This document shows, piece after piece, positions 1 through 11,715 of a stretch of DNA of 64,000 nucleotides. Below the pieces are notes generated by a model that saw only the letters and a program-made list of their open reading frames with translations, was not told the origin of the DNA and ran no database searches. Source of the stretch: Phallus indusiatus (Eukaryota; Basidiomycota; Agaricomycetes; Phallales; Phallaceae); the NCBI GenBank assembly GCA_027605045.1, contig JAQFWX010000013.1, positions 744,001-808,000 of the forward strand. Reading direction: 5' to 3'. The translations under genes and the position numbers were made by a program. Every line of letters begins with the position of its first letter. Within the stretch, counting starts at the first letter, position 1.

Positions 1-2289
1 TGTGGTGATGCAGAGGGTCCCAGCATGGACGTTGCGTTACGATCTCGAACAACCTTATAAAGCAGATGTCAACCAAGTGGAAAAATAACGACGACAATGA
101 ACAAACCATGGCGTCAACTCTATTCACAAATCCCTCCAATGTAACATTGACGTTTTTAGCAACTGATCTAACGAGTAATGGATCAAACTTCGCCGAGTCC
201 AGTTCATTGGCAACAGTCCGAGCGATGGCGAGACCTTCGGCAATACCAGGTGGTGCTCGAATGCCACCAGACATAGCTTGACCAACAGATTCATTCAGTC
301 TGTTGAGGGAGCGTGACATATAAAGAGACTCAAAATGCGAGATGGAACGAAGGACGAGGACAGTTTCTGGACTTTGAAAAGTTGGAGTATATGATGTATC
401 GGTATGCAATGCAATTTTTGCGAAGAACTCGTGGAACAGACGTAAGAGACGGGGATAGCCTACTCCAAGAGTTTGTTGAAGGAAGCTTGAGTCTGAAAGA
501 ACGGGAATGATGACATTGACTCCAGTTAGACACTATGAGACTTACTTTTGCTAGCTTCGAGAGAGTGTTTCTCTATTGAACGAGAAACTACTGTCCAAAA
601 TATTGCACTGGGCTTGTTTTCCAGAACCTTCATCACTTCGTCAAGGAAGGGTTTTTGGGAAGTCGCATCCGTTTTGGCGATTAATACCTTCTCAAGGGCA
701 TATACCTGCAAGGAATCTGAGTTTACAAATATCAAGGATGGATTGTGTTATAAGCGACCTTTATGCAGCAGCTTGCAAGATCTTCTATCAGCGTCTCTAG
801 TCGGCTCCATAGAGCGGATGTCCACTGCGGTGCTGTTAGGTTCGTCGGCTCTGTCCGAACTCTTGACTTGTAGATAAGGCCCTGCGAACTAGAAGTTTCT
901 GTGCACAGAAGGTTTAGAAAAAAAAAGAGACCGTAAAATCAACCAGGGTGCTACCTTTGGGGTTGGCCTCCTTGGATATCCGAGCGATATCGAAGGCGAA
1001 CTGGATTCGCGTTTGTACAGTCTCTGTAAGATCCGTTATAAGAGACTGAACAAGTTGAGGTAGTTGGCTTAGGTTGAAGGCAGTTTGAAGAGATGAAGCC
1101 AATAGAGATCTATTCTAAGAGAGGTTTTCAGCAAGTTTCAACCTTGGTATTCCACCGACTTCAACCTACCGTGGTCGCTAATCCTGACATGACCATGGAC
1201 TCCATTTCAGATGTTACTTTTGCATGTGCTGCTTCAAGGGAGGGAATATATGACAAGACGACCTTGATTGAGCGAAGAGGAATTGCATCAGGCTCTGTCA
1301 CAGAAGAGTCCGGTTCTGACTTTGTTTCGGGATCTATAGGCGAACTAGGCTGAGCTGCCGAATCCTCTAGTAATGACACTGGATAAATGCGGCTTTGGTT
1401 AATACAGTGTTTCTTCTGAAATTGTGAAGCATTTCGCACCAAGTTCTGAAATACTCAACGCGGCTCTTGCCAAATTCCGTTCATTCTCGCCCTCGTATTC
1501 ATCTTCTTCAGGACCAGTCGACATTTTCCGCGGGGTGCCCTTCTTCTTACCCTCCTCAGTGTTGTTGGTTTCCTGCTGTTTATTTATCTCTCCCATTTGG
1601 ATTTCCAGTCTCCGAGCGACAATCACGAATCGTGATGTCCGTCGTAGTACATCTAATGCAAGCTGCAATCTTCGTAAGCGATTTACATGTCCTTCCAACG
1701 TTTGATAAGGTATGCGAATTTTTTGCCGAAGTCTGAAAGGAAGGAGATCAAAGCGGTTCTTCGCCTTGATATAGAGTATACTTACTGACCTTTCTAATGA
1801 CTGCGTTACTTCTGTCAGTCCACGTCGAACGGCTGATAAATACTGTTGCAATTCCAATGTTTCAGCGGTCCTGATTAATAGCGTTTCATGATGGGTCGTG
1901 ACCTATAGATGAAAAAAGAAAACAAAAGGTCGGCTCTCGGAACGGTTTACAAATACAATCGCCAGAGAGAGTGGAGAGGAATACCATACCACGGATCTAA
2001 GCTGTTTCGCCACATCATCAATTCCAAGATTCAGCTTTGTCAGCGCGAGAGAAATATCTTCTTTTGGTAGTTCGATTCCTGTGCCTCTGTTATTCGCTGT
2101 TGCTGTCGAGTTTTTTGCTACCGAAGTGACTTTGCTGCCAGAGGCTTCGGCATTGGGGTATGGTTCGCCTGCAAGGACAGCATTGGCGTAGTCATTTGGA
2201 TCAAATTCATGTCTAGCAAATATGCTGTAGTCTATGGATAAATTCAAGATAAACGTACTTCGAAAACGAAAAATTAGCTCACCATTCAT
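1..2289 (-). CDS. COG5: Conserved oligomeric Golgi complex subunit 5 (partial at left edge)
   Basis: COG5 is a lobe-B subunit of the COG tether that captures recycling vesicles at the Golgi. The start is fixed by a 7-nt first exon (2289-2283, ATGAATG), a 51-nt intron (2282-2232) and an exon beginning ACTACAGC, giving MNDYSIFARHEFDPNDYANA, which matches the family N-terminus. Exon 2 (2231-1990) ends LRSV; exon 3 from 1902 continues VTTHHETLL, the usual COG5 order. A further intron at about 1794-1738 (donor GTCAGT) joins LER to LRQKIRIPY. Downstream blocks read SYIPSLEAAHAKVTSEMESM, then LLASSLQTAFNLSQLPQLVQ-type sequence, then EKVLIAKTDATSQKPFLDEV and a stretch near 100-330 reading GGIRAPPGIAEGLAIARTV. 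The stop is beyond position 1. No frameshift is needed in what is visible. Family assignment is confident; internal exon edges left of 1400 are less sure. Confidence 0.88.
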
Positions 2290-2564
2290 CCAGGATTTCA
2301 GTGGTACAGTTTCGGCGATTACATAATTCTAGGTGCTCAGGCGCTCAAAATTCAAAATTCAAAATTTCAAACCCACACGGAGTTCCGACTGAGTGGTGGT
2401 GCTGAAGACTGGACTGGTTAGGTTTCCGTTCGGTTCAATTTTTTTTCTCAGCAAAAACAAGTTTATCTGCATGGTGCCCTTGTATTTCAAATTTCGGTCT
2501 TATATTTAAGGAAAGCACGCTATTGCGCCAGCGGCCACATGATAACAATGGGCTAGCGTGTCAT

Positions 2565-2727
2565 TTATCCAACTTGTCTCGTATGCCGAAGGATATACGC
2601 CGAAAGGCAATCATTATTTGATATATATGAGACAATCTCAGGGGATGTGAGCTCATACTGTTTATCTTTGAGGAGTGCTTCTGACAGGGCATTCTTAGTG
2701 AAGCTTACTACAAGAGTTGCGTAGTTG
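2565..2727 (-). pseudogene. 3' part of a reading frame split by the LINE insertion
   Basis: On the minus strand this stretch is open down to a TAA at 2567-2565 and contains peptide blocks such as NYATLVVSFTKNALSEALL and EIVSYISNNDCLSAYI. The open frame runs into the LINE at 2728. If the LINE and one target-site copy are removed, 2727-2565 joins 8774-8698 in the same frame to give an exon of 240 nt (80 codons including the stop). I do not recognise the family. It may be the last exon of a host gene whose upstream exons are lost or unrecognised, or a chance open frame. Confidence 0.4.
2714..2727. repeat. Target-site duplication, left copy
   Basis: The 14-bp string gagttgcgtagttg occurs here and again at 8684-8697, directly after the poly(A) tail of the LINE. 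Two preceding A residues also match but cannot be separated from the tail. Perfect identity supports target-primed reverse transcription. Confidence 0.9.
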
Positions 2728-3390
2728 GGGGTCCCTTGCCTTTTTACCACGACCATCTCGGTCAATAGCAGTGGAAAATGCGCACAATCTAAATAGGGTG
2801 AGACATGAAAATCGGGCAGCCTCTGCATAGTAACCTATCGCAAGCTCTAAAAACCCGAAGTCTCAAGAAAGCTACCCCCCATCCACCCATGTAGACCACG
2901 CACTACACAGATAACACGATACAGGGCACAACCCACCGCACTACCTACAAACAAGTCACGTGCCCCAAACAAATCACGTGAAACGCTCAGATGACGCGAC
3001 CCTCAACCCATTGACTTATGACAGACACCAGATAACGGATCAGCCCACCGGCGCCCAGATTACTGGCCGCGGGAGAGGAAGATTAAGACGAGGAAATAGA
3101 GGAGGGTACAGATATCATACAACCATACACAACCAGTAGAATACATCTAAAACCTGGCTTAATCAAGACAAGTAACCTCAGAAATGAAAAGCGTACACCT
3201 TAAGAATAAGGTTGAACTGGGGTTAAGACTGCACACTAACCCCATTTAAGTATCCCTAAGGTAATTTTACGGCACATGGTTTTTACACCTCCCCAGTTGT
3301 AGATGAGCCGGCGAGTCAACTGCTGCAAACCGGCTCAAGGACACTGCTGGGGCGACGGCAAGCAGACCAACCCACCCCACTATTATCATC

Positions 3391-6300
3391 ATGAATTTAC
3401 ACACAACAGAGAGACACATACACGGAACGAATTCAGGCCCACGGTTACCCTATCTCCCCAGCAGTAGAAGGGCCGGGGAGTCTACTGCTACAAACCGGCC
3501 CAATGACGCTGCTGAGGCAACGGAAAGCAGACCCCAGGGATATGATTCAGACGACCCAGAGTCATCTGAAATCCCAGACCCATCTGAAGACGGATACTCC
3601 ACTCAGGAGAGCGAAACTGACGTGGAGTCCGACTCAGAGGTCACCGAATACTCCTCATCAGACGAAGAGGACACCCAAATACATACCACCACCCAATCAC
3701 ACAAAACTAGTAAGAAATCCCTGAAAATAGCCTCACTCAATATTAAAGGCGGGGGATCCAACCATGCCAAATGGAATGAGCTAAACCAAATCATGAGAGA
3801 TAATAGAATTGACATCATGGCAATTCAGGAGGCTCACCTGACCACAGCCCACCAGAACACGCTAGAGACCCTGTTCGAAAAACAACTGCGAGTCATCAAC
3901 TCACCCCACTCTCGTAAACCAACAGCAAAAGCTGGCGTAACCTTCCTAATCAGGAAACAACGCACTAAATGGAAAGACGTTGAATACAAGGTATTAGTCC
4001 CGGGAAGAGCACTATACATTCTTGTACCCTGGACAGACTCAAAAAACTAGCAATACTTAATGTATATGCACCAAATGACAAAACAAAACAAATCGAATTC
4101 TGGCAGAATCTCCGGCGAGACATACAAAGGAAAAGACTCAAACGCCCAGACATAACCCTAGGTGACTTTAACATTGTGGAAGAAGCAGCCGACCGCCTTC
4201 CCTCACACCCAGACCCGGAGAGGAACACAGAGGCCCTTCAAACCTTTAAAAACTTCACAGATAGCATAGACGGCTGGAGGACAACGTTCCCAACGAAAAT
4301 AGAGTATACATACTCACATACTGGAACTCATAGACACTCGAGAATTGACCGCATTTACATAACACGTAACTACCTAAAATTCACGAACGGGTGGGAAACC
4401 AGCATCCCACCCATCCCAACAGACCATAAATTAATCTCTTGCCGGATACAACACCCACAAGAGCCCAAGACAGGAAAAGGAAGATGGTACATACCAGCCT
4501 TCGTCACTGAGAATAACCGCTTCCTGAGAGAAATATGTGATAAAACACGTCCCACAACACAAGAAATAATCAACGGGAATAATCCCCAAATAGCATACAA
4601 AAACCTAAAAGACCAAGTCATACGCATTGCTAAAAAGTATGCTGGGAAGTATGGCCATATCCTGGACAAAAGAATCCAAGATCTCGAAGGCTCCCTAGAA
4701 GCAATAAAAAACCTAGAAGGCCAAGACGAGGAAGAAAAAAGAACAAAAATCAATGCCCTCCAGGCAGAGATTTTCGAGCTCACCAGATCCAAACACCTAA
4801 GGAAAAGGGCAAACATCTCAACCAAAGCCAAACTAGAAAAAGAAACAATAGGTAAACATTGGCTAAGACAAACAAAAGAGAAACGAAACCACTGCCCAAT
4901 CACGGGACTGCGCAACCCACCGGGACAACCCCCAGAAATTACAAAATCATCAAAGCGCATGGCAAATATAGCTCGCCAACACCACGAAAACCTCCAAGAG
5001 GCTGACATCAATCTTACACAAAGCCCGGAGGAAAGAGCCGCTGAAATCCAAGAGATTACCCGAAAGCTGACAGCCAAACTATCACACGAAAGCCAAAATC
5101 TCCTAGAGGAACTCATTGACGCCAAAGAGATAGACAATGCAATTAAAAAATCCCCCAACGCATCATCCGCCGGGCTAGATGGCATTCCAAACGAACTTTG
5201 GAAACGACTCCTGGTCTTCACCCCCAAGAAAGAGAAAAACAAAGAAGAAATCCCCAAAATAGATATAACACGCATCTTTGAGAAGGTCTTTAACGATATC
5301 CAAACCCACGGACCACATCCAGAATTGAGGTTCAGCGAAGGATGGCTGTGCCCCATCTACAAAAAAGGGGACAAAACTGACATTGGTAACTACCGCCCCA
5401 TAACAGTGCTAAACACGGACTACTGAATAATGACTAAAATCTTGACAACGCGTCTTGGCCCAATAGCAGGCGAGATCATACATCCGGACCAAGCAGGCTT
5501 CATGAAAGGGAGACAAATCTGTGATCAAACAGACCTCGCGCAAACAATGATTCACTATGCTGAAACATCAGAAAACAATGGTGCAATCGTAAGCTTGGAT
5601 CAAGAAAAGGCTTATGACAAAATTAGACATGACTTTTTCTGGGCAACCCTGACTGCCATGAACTTTCCCGACAAATTCATCAGTCTAATCCAAAACTTAT
5701 ACCATAACGCGGAAACGGTGGTGATACTCAATGGTACATTGAGTGAACCCATCAAAGTAAAGAGGGAGTCCGCCAAGGAGACCCCTGTCCTGTCTGCTCT
5801 TTAATACCGCCATTGAGTCACTAGCCCAAATGTTGAGGGACTCTGAACTCCGAGGATACAGAATACCCACCAAAGAGTATCGGCTAATAGCATCCCTATT
5901 CGCAGACGACACGACGACATACCTCTCATCCCAAGATAACTTCCACGATCTGAATGCCATCCTCCTGAAATGGTGCAGAGCCTCCGGAGCCAAATTTAAC
6001 CTGTCAAAAACAAACATCCTGCCTATCGGAACCCCAGAATTCAGACAGGAAGCTACCAACACTAGAAGACTCAACCCAAACCACCAAAGAATACCAGATA
6101 ACATACCAATCATCCCGGACAATCAACCAGTACGCATCCTCGGATGCTATGTAGGAAACGGAGTAGACCAAATTTCCATATGGAACCCGGTGGTTGAAAC
6201 GATCCGCCACAATCTAAATGCGTGGAGCAAAGAACGCTTAACTTTAGAAGGCAAGCGCCTCATAGTAAACCTAGAAGTAGGCAGCCGCACGCAATACCTC

Positions 6301-8448
6301 ACAAGAGTACAAGGCATGCCCCCAGAAATCCTTCGACAAATAGAAAAACTCGTCCGAGACTTCCTCTGGGACACTAAACGCTCTGATATTAAGCTAGATA
6401 CCATGAGCCAACCACACTCCAAAGGCGGGAAAATGCCTAGACGTCAAACTTAGAAATGACGCAATCGAGTTCATGAAACTGAAAAGCTACCTGATAAGAG
6501 ACCAATCCAGACCCACATGGGCTTTCTTTGCAGACGAACTAATAAAAATCAACGCACGTGAAGGGACAAGAACGGACATACCCGAAACCACAGAAAACAT
6601 ATTCCTACAAAGCTGGAAACCAAAGCTCAACCACTACTCCTCAATACCCAGCAACATAAAACGAATGATCACAACCGCACTCAAATATGGGACTGTAATT
6701 GATGGCCTTGAAATCTCTCAAGAAGTCAAATTAGCTATGCCGATATGGCACCACGCGGCACTGGAAAAAACTAAAATTGGCTGGAATATGGGCTCCAGGA
6801 TATGTCTCCGTACATGCCACCACATTGCGACCGTAGGTGACGCCTACCGGTTCACAGTACAAGTGCTACCGAATGACCACACCCAAAACAAAGAATGTCA
6901 ATGTCAACCCTGCAGACAAATAAAAGAAACCGGGTGTAATAACCCATCAACATGTCGGAAAGCAATGTCCAAAATTCTCACCTTACTGCCACCAAAATGG
7001 AACCCAGAAACCCCCCAAAACGAGCAAATACCAAGGGTAGACGACACAGACGAAGAAGAGAACGAGGATGCAGAACCTGCAGTCCAATTCCGCCATAACA
7101 TTACGTTGAAAACAATCTACGAAGGCTTCCGAATAATAACCAAAAAAACTGAACCATCAAACGTACAACTCACAAGAGAAAATGTTCCACCCCAAAGAAC
7201 TAAGACCATCGCATACACCGATGGAGCGTGCATCAACAACGGATGCGATAATGCGACTGCGGCGGGAGGCATTTGGTTCGGAAAAGACCACCCTAAAAAC
7301 TCGGCAATTAAATTGCCCCTAGATTTAACACCAACAATGCCGGCGAACTTATAGCAATCCTGAAACTCCTACAAATGACCCCCAAAGACGAAGACCTAGA
7401 AATAAGAACGGACTCCCAATACGCCATAGACCAAATTACCAAACATGCAGAAAAAAATGAAGACGAAGGGTGGACCAGAAATGCCAATAGTGAAATACTA
7501 CAGGCACTAATGGCGTGGTTAAACTCACGTAACTCCACGACAACCTTCAGGAAAGTGAAAGGCCACGCTGGTATTGAAGGAAATGAAGCGGCAGACGAAC
7601 TAGCGACCGAAGGCCTCCAAAAGGGCCATGACGACCTAATAAACCTCGAAGTCCCAATATCCCATAAGATCAGAGGACTGAAACTGGCAACCGCAACGCA
7701 AGCACTCACCTATAAAGCCCTCATTAAACAAAGGAGCTATGAGGAACGGCATAAGACCGAAATAATGCTTGACATAGTCAAAACAAACCTTGAGATCACA
7801 ACGGGTGAATCCCCAACCACGGAACGACTCTGGAAATCCATAAAAAACAAAAACTTAAGCAAAGAAACCCAACATTTCTTGTGGAAATCCTTACATGACG
7901 CCTACAAAGTAGGAAAATTCTGGAAACACATCAGCGGCGCGGAAAACAACGGCCTCTGCCAAAGCTGTATGACCACTGAATCCATGATACACATACTGAC
8001 GGAATGTGATGCCATAAGCTACAACACCTTGTGGAACCTAACAAAAAAGCTTTGGGAACAAGCCGGATATTTATGGCCGGAGAAAAATCTCGGGACCATT
8101 CTAGGATGCACAACAGTCAATTTCAAAGACAACAATAATAGAACAATAGGCGGGAAATCAAGCCTATACACCATTCTCATGTCAGAAACAGCCTTCCTAC
8201 ACTGGAAAGTAAGATGTAAGTGGAAAATCGAACATGAATCAAACCCAGAAAAAATACCATCAAGAGCTGAACTCACCAACCTTTGGACTAACACCTTTAC
8301 CGAACGCATCCACTTCGATATAAGAGCTACACATCCCAAATACGGGAAAAAGTCCAAGAAGATCAAACAAATCCAAGCAATCTGGGGCCCGGCGCTCCAT
8401 AACGACCAAATCAAACACCTAACACAGGACAGCATCAGGGGTTTTTAG
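3391..8448 (+). pseudogene. LINE polyprotein, multiply disrupted
   Basis: Visible blocks in order are: a Ser/Asp/Glu-rich N-terminus (3391-3720); AP endonuclease from KIASLNIKGGG (3721) through DITLGDFNIVEEAA and SRIDRIYITR to PTDHKLISC (about 4440); reverse transcriptase with NASSAGLDGIPNELW, IYKKGDKTDIGNYRPI, VSLDQEKAYDKIRHDFF and FADDTT (about 5150-5930); RNase H with YTDGACINNG, NNAGELIAIL, IRTDSQYAID and NEAADELA, so D-E-D-D is present (7210-7610); and a CX2CX7HX4C zinc motif (about 7957-8009). Disablements: a frameshift in an A run near 4045, an in-frame TGA at 5424-5426, a frameshift near 5775-5800 in the RT, one near 6430, and one near 7325 inside RNase H. No autonomous protein is encoded by this copy. 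Confidence 0.92.
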
Positions 8449-8654
8449 TGGGTATGATAAGAGGACGCCCGCCATGAGTCCCACACTGCCTCAGAATGAG
8501 GCGTGCGTAACAGCATTTTTCCCCTGAAGAGCGTCAACGGTATTCGTGCAATTAGGTCCACGTAACAAGTTTATTTCCAGGTCACCAAGCGTGATTCTCC
8601 AGCTGTCTGTAAATGCTAGACTATGTCTAAATACTTTATCGACCATAGCTCCAC

Positions 8655-8683
<29 letters not shown>
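8655..8683 (+). repeat. Poly(A) tail of the LINE
   Basis: A run of 29 A residues closes the element. The last two overlap the ambiguous edge of the target-site duplication. It marks the 3' end and orientation. Confidence 0.95.
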
Positions 8684-8686
<3 letters not shown>

Positions 8687-8697
8687 TTGCGTAGTTG
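8684..8697. repeat. Target-site duplication, right copy
   Basis: This is an exact 14-bp copy of 2714-2727, immediately 3' of the poly(A) tail. Confidence 0.9.
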
Positions 8698-8774
8698 ATA
8701 TTGACACTACGCAAGGCACTAAGCCCCATGATGGCAATGAGTTTAAGGAAATGATGGTCGGCGATCGGAAGATG
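8698..8774 (-). pseudogene. 5' part of the exon split by the LINE
   Basis: On the minus strand the frame that continues at 2727 is open from 8774, where it follows a TAG that could be an intron acceptor (sequence AACAGTTAG). It reads DHHFLKLIAIMGLSALRSV before reaching the target site. No upstream exon could be recognised between 8775 and the P450 gene. Confidence 0.35.
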
Positions 8775-9043
8775 CTAACTGTTCAGAGAGTCAATCACAG
8801 TTAAGATCGCCATTTGATTTTGTGGAATCAATCAAACAGTGTGCCCTCGAGCGCGAGCGGAATACACTATTCAGAGTCCGTGCTAGTTGTGTCTCTAATT
8901 ATTGACAGTAAATATAGGTACAATCGGCGGACTTAACAATTACTATTCCAGCTTGAAAGTCCTCTGGTATCTGCTCTATATAATTGAGCTCCCCTCATTC
9001 CAGGTTAGTACTATTCAACAATTTCCCCTTTCATACATCGAAC
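8775..9043. other. Promoter region of the first P450
   Basis: No gene is seen here. A TATATAA box lies at 8977-8983, 61 nt before the ATG at 9044. Confidence 0.5.
8977..8983 (+). promoter_or_regulatory. TATA box of the first P450
   Basis: TATATAA sits 61 nt upstream of the inferred start codon at 9044, at a usual distance for a fungal gene with a short 5' UTR. Confidence 0.5.
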
Positions 9044-11155
9044 ATGAGTCATTCCCCAATACCTCTTGACTTTTTTGCAGTTGCTGCATGTTTGGCATGT
9101 ATATTTTATGTCAAACGGCTCAAGACGCAAGTACCAAAAGGTCAAAACCTTTATTTCATACAAAATCCCGCGTCTCACTCTCCATAGGCTATCGCTTACC
9201 TCCAGGACCCTCGGGTCAATTTATTCTCGGGAATATAAAAGATTTACGTCGCAGGAAAGTATGGGAAATCCTTGATCTTTGGTCACAGCAATATGGTAAT
9301 CAACATGTTATTATCCTTCCCACACTGCCATATAACTCACTACCACGCCTAATTAGGTGACCTTGTGTATATCAATGCCTTGGGTACCTCAATCCTTCTG
9401 GTCAATTCTCATGATCTAGCCCGAGAATTATTCGAGAAGCGCGGAGCTATTTACTCCGATAGGTATCAATCCACTATGTTCAAATTGCATGTTCTTTGTA
9501 TTAGAGAGAGAGAGATGATACTAACCGAACAACGTAGGGTCGGCTTTGATTGGACAGTAAAGGTCTTACAATATGGAGATCTATGGCGACGCCATCGAAG
9601 TGGATTTTACCCTTTGACGAGCAACGCAAGAATAAGCAAATATGAAGAGATACAGTATAAGCATTCCCGGTACGCATATATAATATTATATACAATATAC
9701 GAAAACGACATTGTCCTTTTAGTAATTTATTGACGCGTCTGCTACATACACCTAACGAATTCTTGGATCATGTTAGGCGGAGTCTCGGGGAAATGGTGCT
9801 AGAGGTATACCTTACCTTTCTTCGGTTTTCGCTATTGATGTATATTATAATCAGACGACTTACGGGATTGAAGCCTTACCGGAAAAAGATCCCTATCTCG
9901 AGTTATCGGAGGAGCTTGTAATTAAGCTCGGTGAAACTGGTATACCAGGAAATTATTTAGTAGACGTCATACCTTTACGTGAGTTCATCACTATCTTCAA
10001 CGAGTAATTCTTTTCAAATTTTCAGTGAGATTCATTCCGGCTTGGTTTCCCGGCGCGACCTTTCAGCGTGATGCTCAGAGGTTTCGTGGATTAGCGGATA
10101 AGGTCCTCAACGTGCCTTTCGACACTGTCAGAAATAATATGGTAGAACACGATTCTGAGATCTAGCTGTCTCCATCTCTTATACCTCTTTCATAGAAAAC
10201 GGGAACCGCTCGTTCCTCGGTCCTGTTTGACTTACTATCCGATTTTGATTCGGAAGAAGCTGGTCCAGATCAAGAAGGTATTATTCGCTCTAATGCTGGG
10301 TCGGTATATATGGCCAGTGTGGATTCTGTAAGCATATATATCACAAAACGTGATTATTGATATAACGGCCACTTAGACGGACGCAGCAATACGAGTTTTC
10401 TTCCTTGCAATGGCACTATATCCGGAAACACAACGGATCGCCCAGCATGAAATTGATCAAACCATAGGAAAAGAGGCCTTCCCAACGTTTGAAGACAGAC
10501 AAAGGCTGCCATATGTACAAGCTTTGTGTAAAGAAGTTATGCGATGGCGGCCAGTCACACCGATTGCTGTTCCCCACGTTCTTCGGCAAGACGACTTTAT
10601 AGGCGATTATTTCGTGCCCAAAGGGACCGTTGTGATCGGTAACACGTGGTCAGCTTCTCTCATATTAATGTCGTACATGCTTCCATGCTCAATTCATTTA
10701 GGTCGCTATTACACAAGAAATCAGTTTTTGGTCACGACGCTGACAAGTTCAGACCGGAAAGATTTTTAAATAGCGGGTTTAAGAGTTTTGATGCCGCTTT
10801 TGGGTATGGCAAAAGGTCAAGACCAAATCCAACTTCACATATATGCGCCCAGATCCTTATTTCGATGCACTCTCCAGGGTTTGTCCGGGAAAATTGTTTG
10901 CCGAAAAAACTTTGTTCATCATGATATCGCATGTTCTTCAATCGTTTTCCATCTCGCCCTTGCAAAATGGGCAAACGCTCGATCCGGATAACTTTGACTT
11001 TGGACTAATTTTGTACGTGAAGGTTGCTGCAACCACAACTCTCAAACAGTTTACTGAAGTTCAACAGAAGGCCGTCACCATTTGAATGCAAGATTGTCCC
11101 TAGATCTGAGACTCTATTCAAAGGGTTGGCGGAGGTAGGAGTTACTGATTCTTGA
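9044..11155 (+). CDS. Cytochrome P450 monooxygenase A
   Basis: A membrane-anchored microsomal P450 that would hydroxylate a small lipophilic substrate using O2 and a reductase. It starts MSHSPIPLDFFAVAACLACI (N-terminal anchor), followed after an intron by the proline hinge YRLPPGPSGQFILGN. Exons in order give GDLVYINALGTSILL, LWRRHRSGF (helix C), RFIPAWFPGA, an I-helix reading MASVDST, KEVMRW (ExxR), FRPERF, and the haem loop FGYGKRVCPGK assembled across an intron. The C-terminus RPSPFECKIVPRS is reached by an intron ending at about 11068, with stop at 11153-11155. All junctions keep frame, including one that needs a GC donor (9487). The I-helix AGxDT is changed to ASVDS. Length is about 500 aa, normal for the family. 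The CYP family and substrate are unknown. Confidence 0.85.
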
Positions 11156-11715
11156 ATGTCCCGTCCGGTTGACGACTGGTGACCAAAGAAAATTGGACAT
11201 ATCTATGTAATGTATGTGTATGATCAGCATTTGGGCCCTTTGATTTTTTTTTCCTTCTGAATGAATCCGGCATCGTGTGATCCGGTGGTTTTTTAATTCA
11301 ATTGCTCATTTGGTTGGAATCGGAAGTGCTCGTTTACTTCAAGCTGCTCCGTCTCAAAGCTTAAGTGAAAATTGCTCTGTTCAAAACATTTTCAAGCAGC
11401 ACTGGAAGATGACATAGGTATCGTGACTTCAAAAGATCTTTATCATATCTACCGCTAGACTCTTCTTACATAAAAGTTCCAAAGGTGGCAATATACGTAC
11501 GCAAATGTGACAATAATACAGCCGAGGCACTGTTCATTCCGTACCTAAGGCCGCCGTGATACTATAATGAATTTGTCTGAATGGGGTATAGTCCGAAAAA
11601 AATGGCGTTTTATTTTCTCATTGGTTGCTGTTTAAAAACCCACAGAGTAGACCCTGCAATCCATCTCCGTCCCCGTGTCCTCCTCACCTCTGCTCTGTAC
11701 CAATTAACAGCGGCG
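11156..11715. other. Spacer between the two P450 genes
   Basis: No gene is supported. It would hold the terminator of P450 A and the promoter of P450 B. An open frame starting at 11581 is upstream of the likely start and ends without fitting the family. Confidence 0.5.

Larger units (their letters stand above)
2290..2727. other. Intergenic region upstream of COG5 and 5' flank of the LINE
   Basis: This holds the COG5 promoter side, with a short repeated motif (caaaattcaaaatt) near 2346-2370, and the stretch 2565-2727 that is the left part of a reading frame split by the LINE. No TATA box close to COG5 is obvious. Confidence 0.5.
2728..8683 (+). mobile_element. Non-LTR retrotransposon (LINE), APE-RT-RNase H type
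   Basis: The element has a roughly 660-bp 5' leader (2728-3390), one long decayed reading region (3391-8448), a 3' UTR of about 205 bp and a 29-nt A run (8655-8683), all bracketed by a 14-bp target-site duplication. The coding strand is A-rich and its base use differs from the surrounding genes. The order is acidic N-terminal region, AP endonuclease, reverse transcriptase, RNase H and C-terminal zinc motif. No separate ORF1 with zinc knuckles precedes the endonuclease, unlike typical Tad1 elements, so I do not assign a clade. The intact ends say the insertion is full length at this locus; the reading frame is broken in at least five places. Confidence 0.93.

Noticed and set aside
4370..5356. 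Minus-strand 328-codon frame inside the LINE
   Set aside because: It is the antisense shadow of the A-rich endonuclease/RT coding strand, giving Ser/Phe/Leu-rich nonsense.
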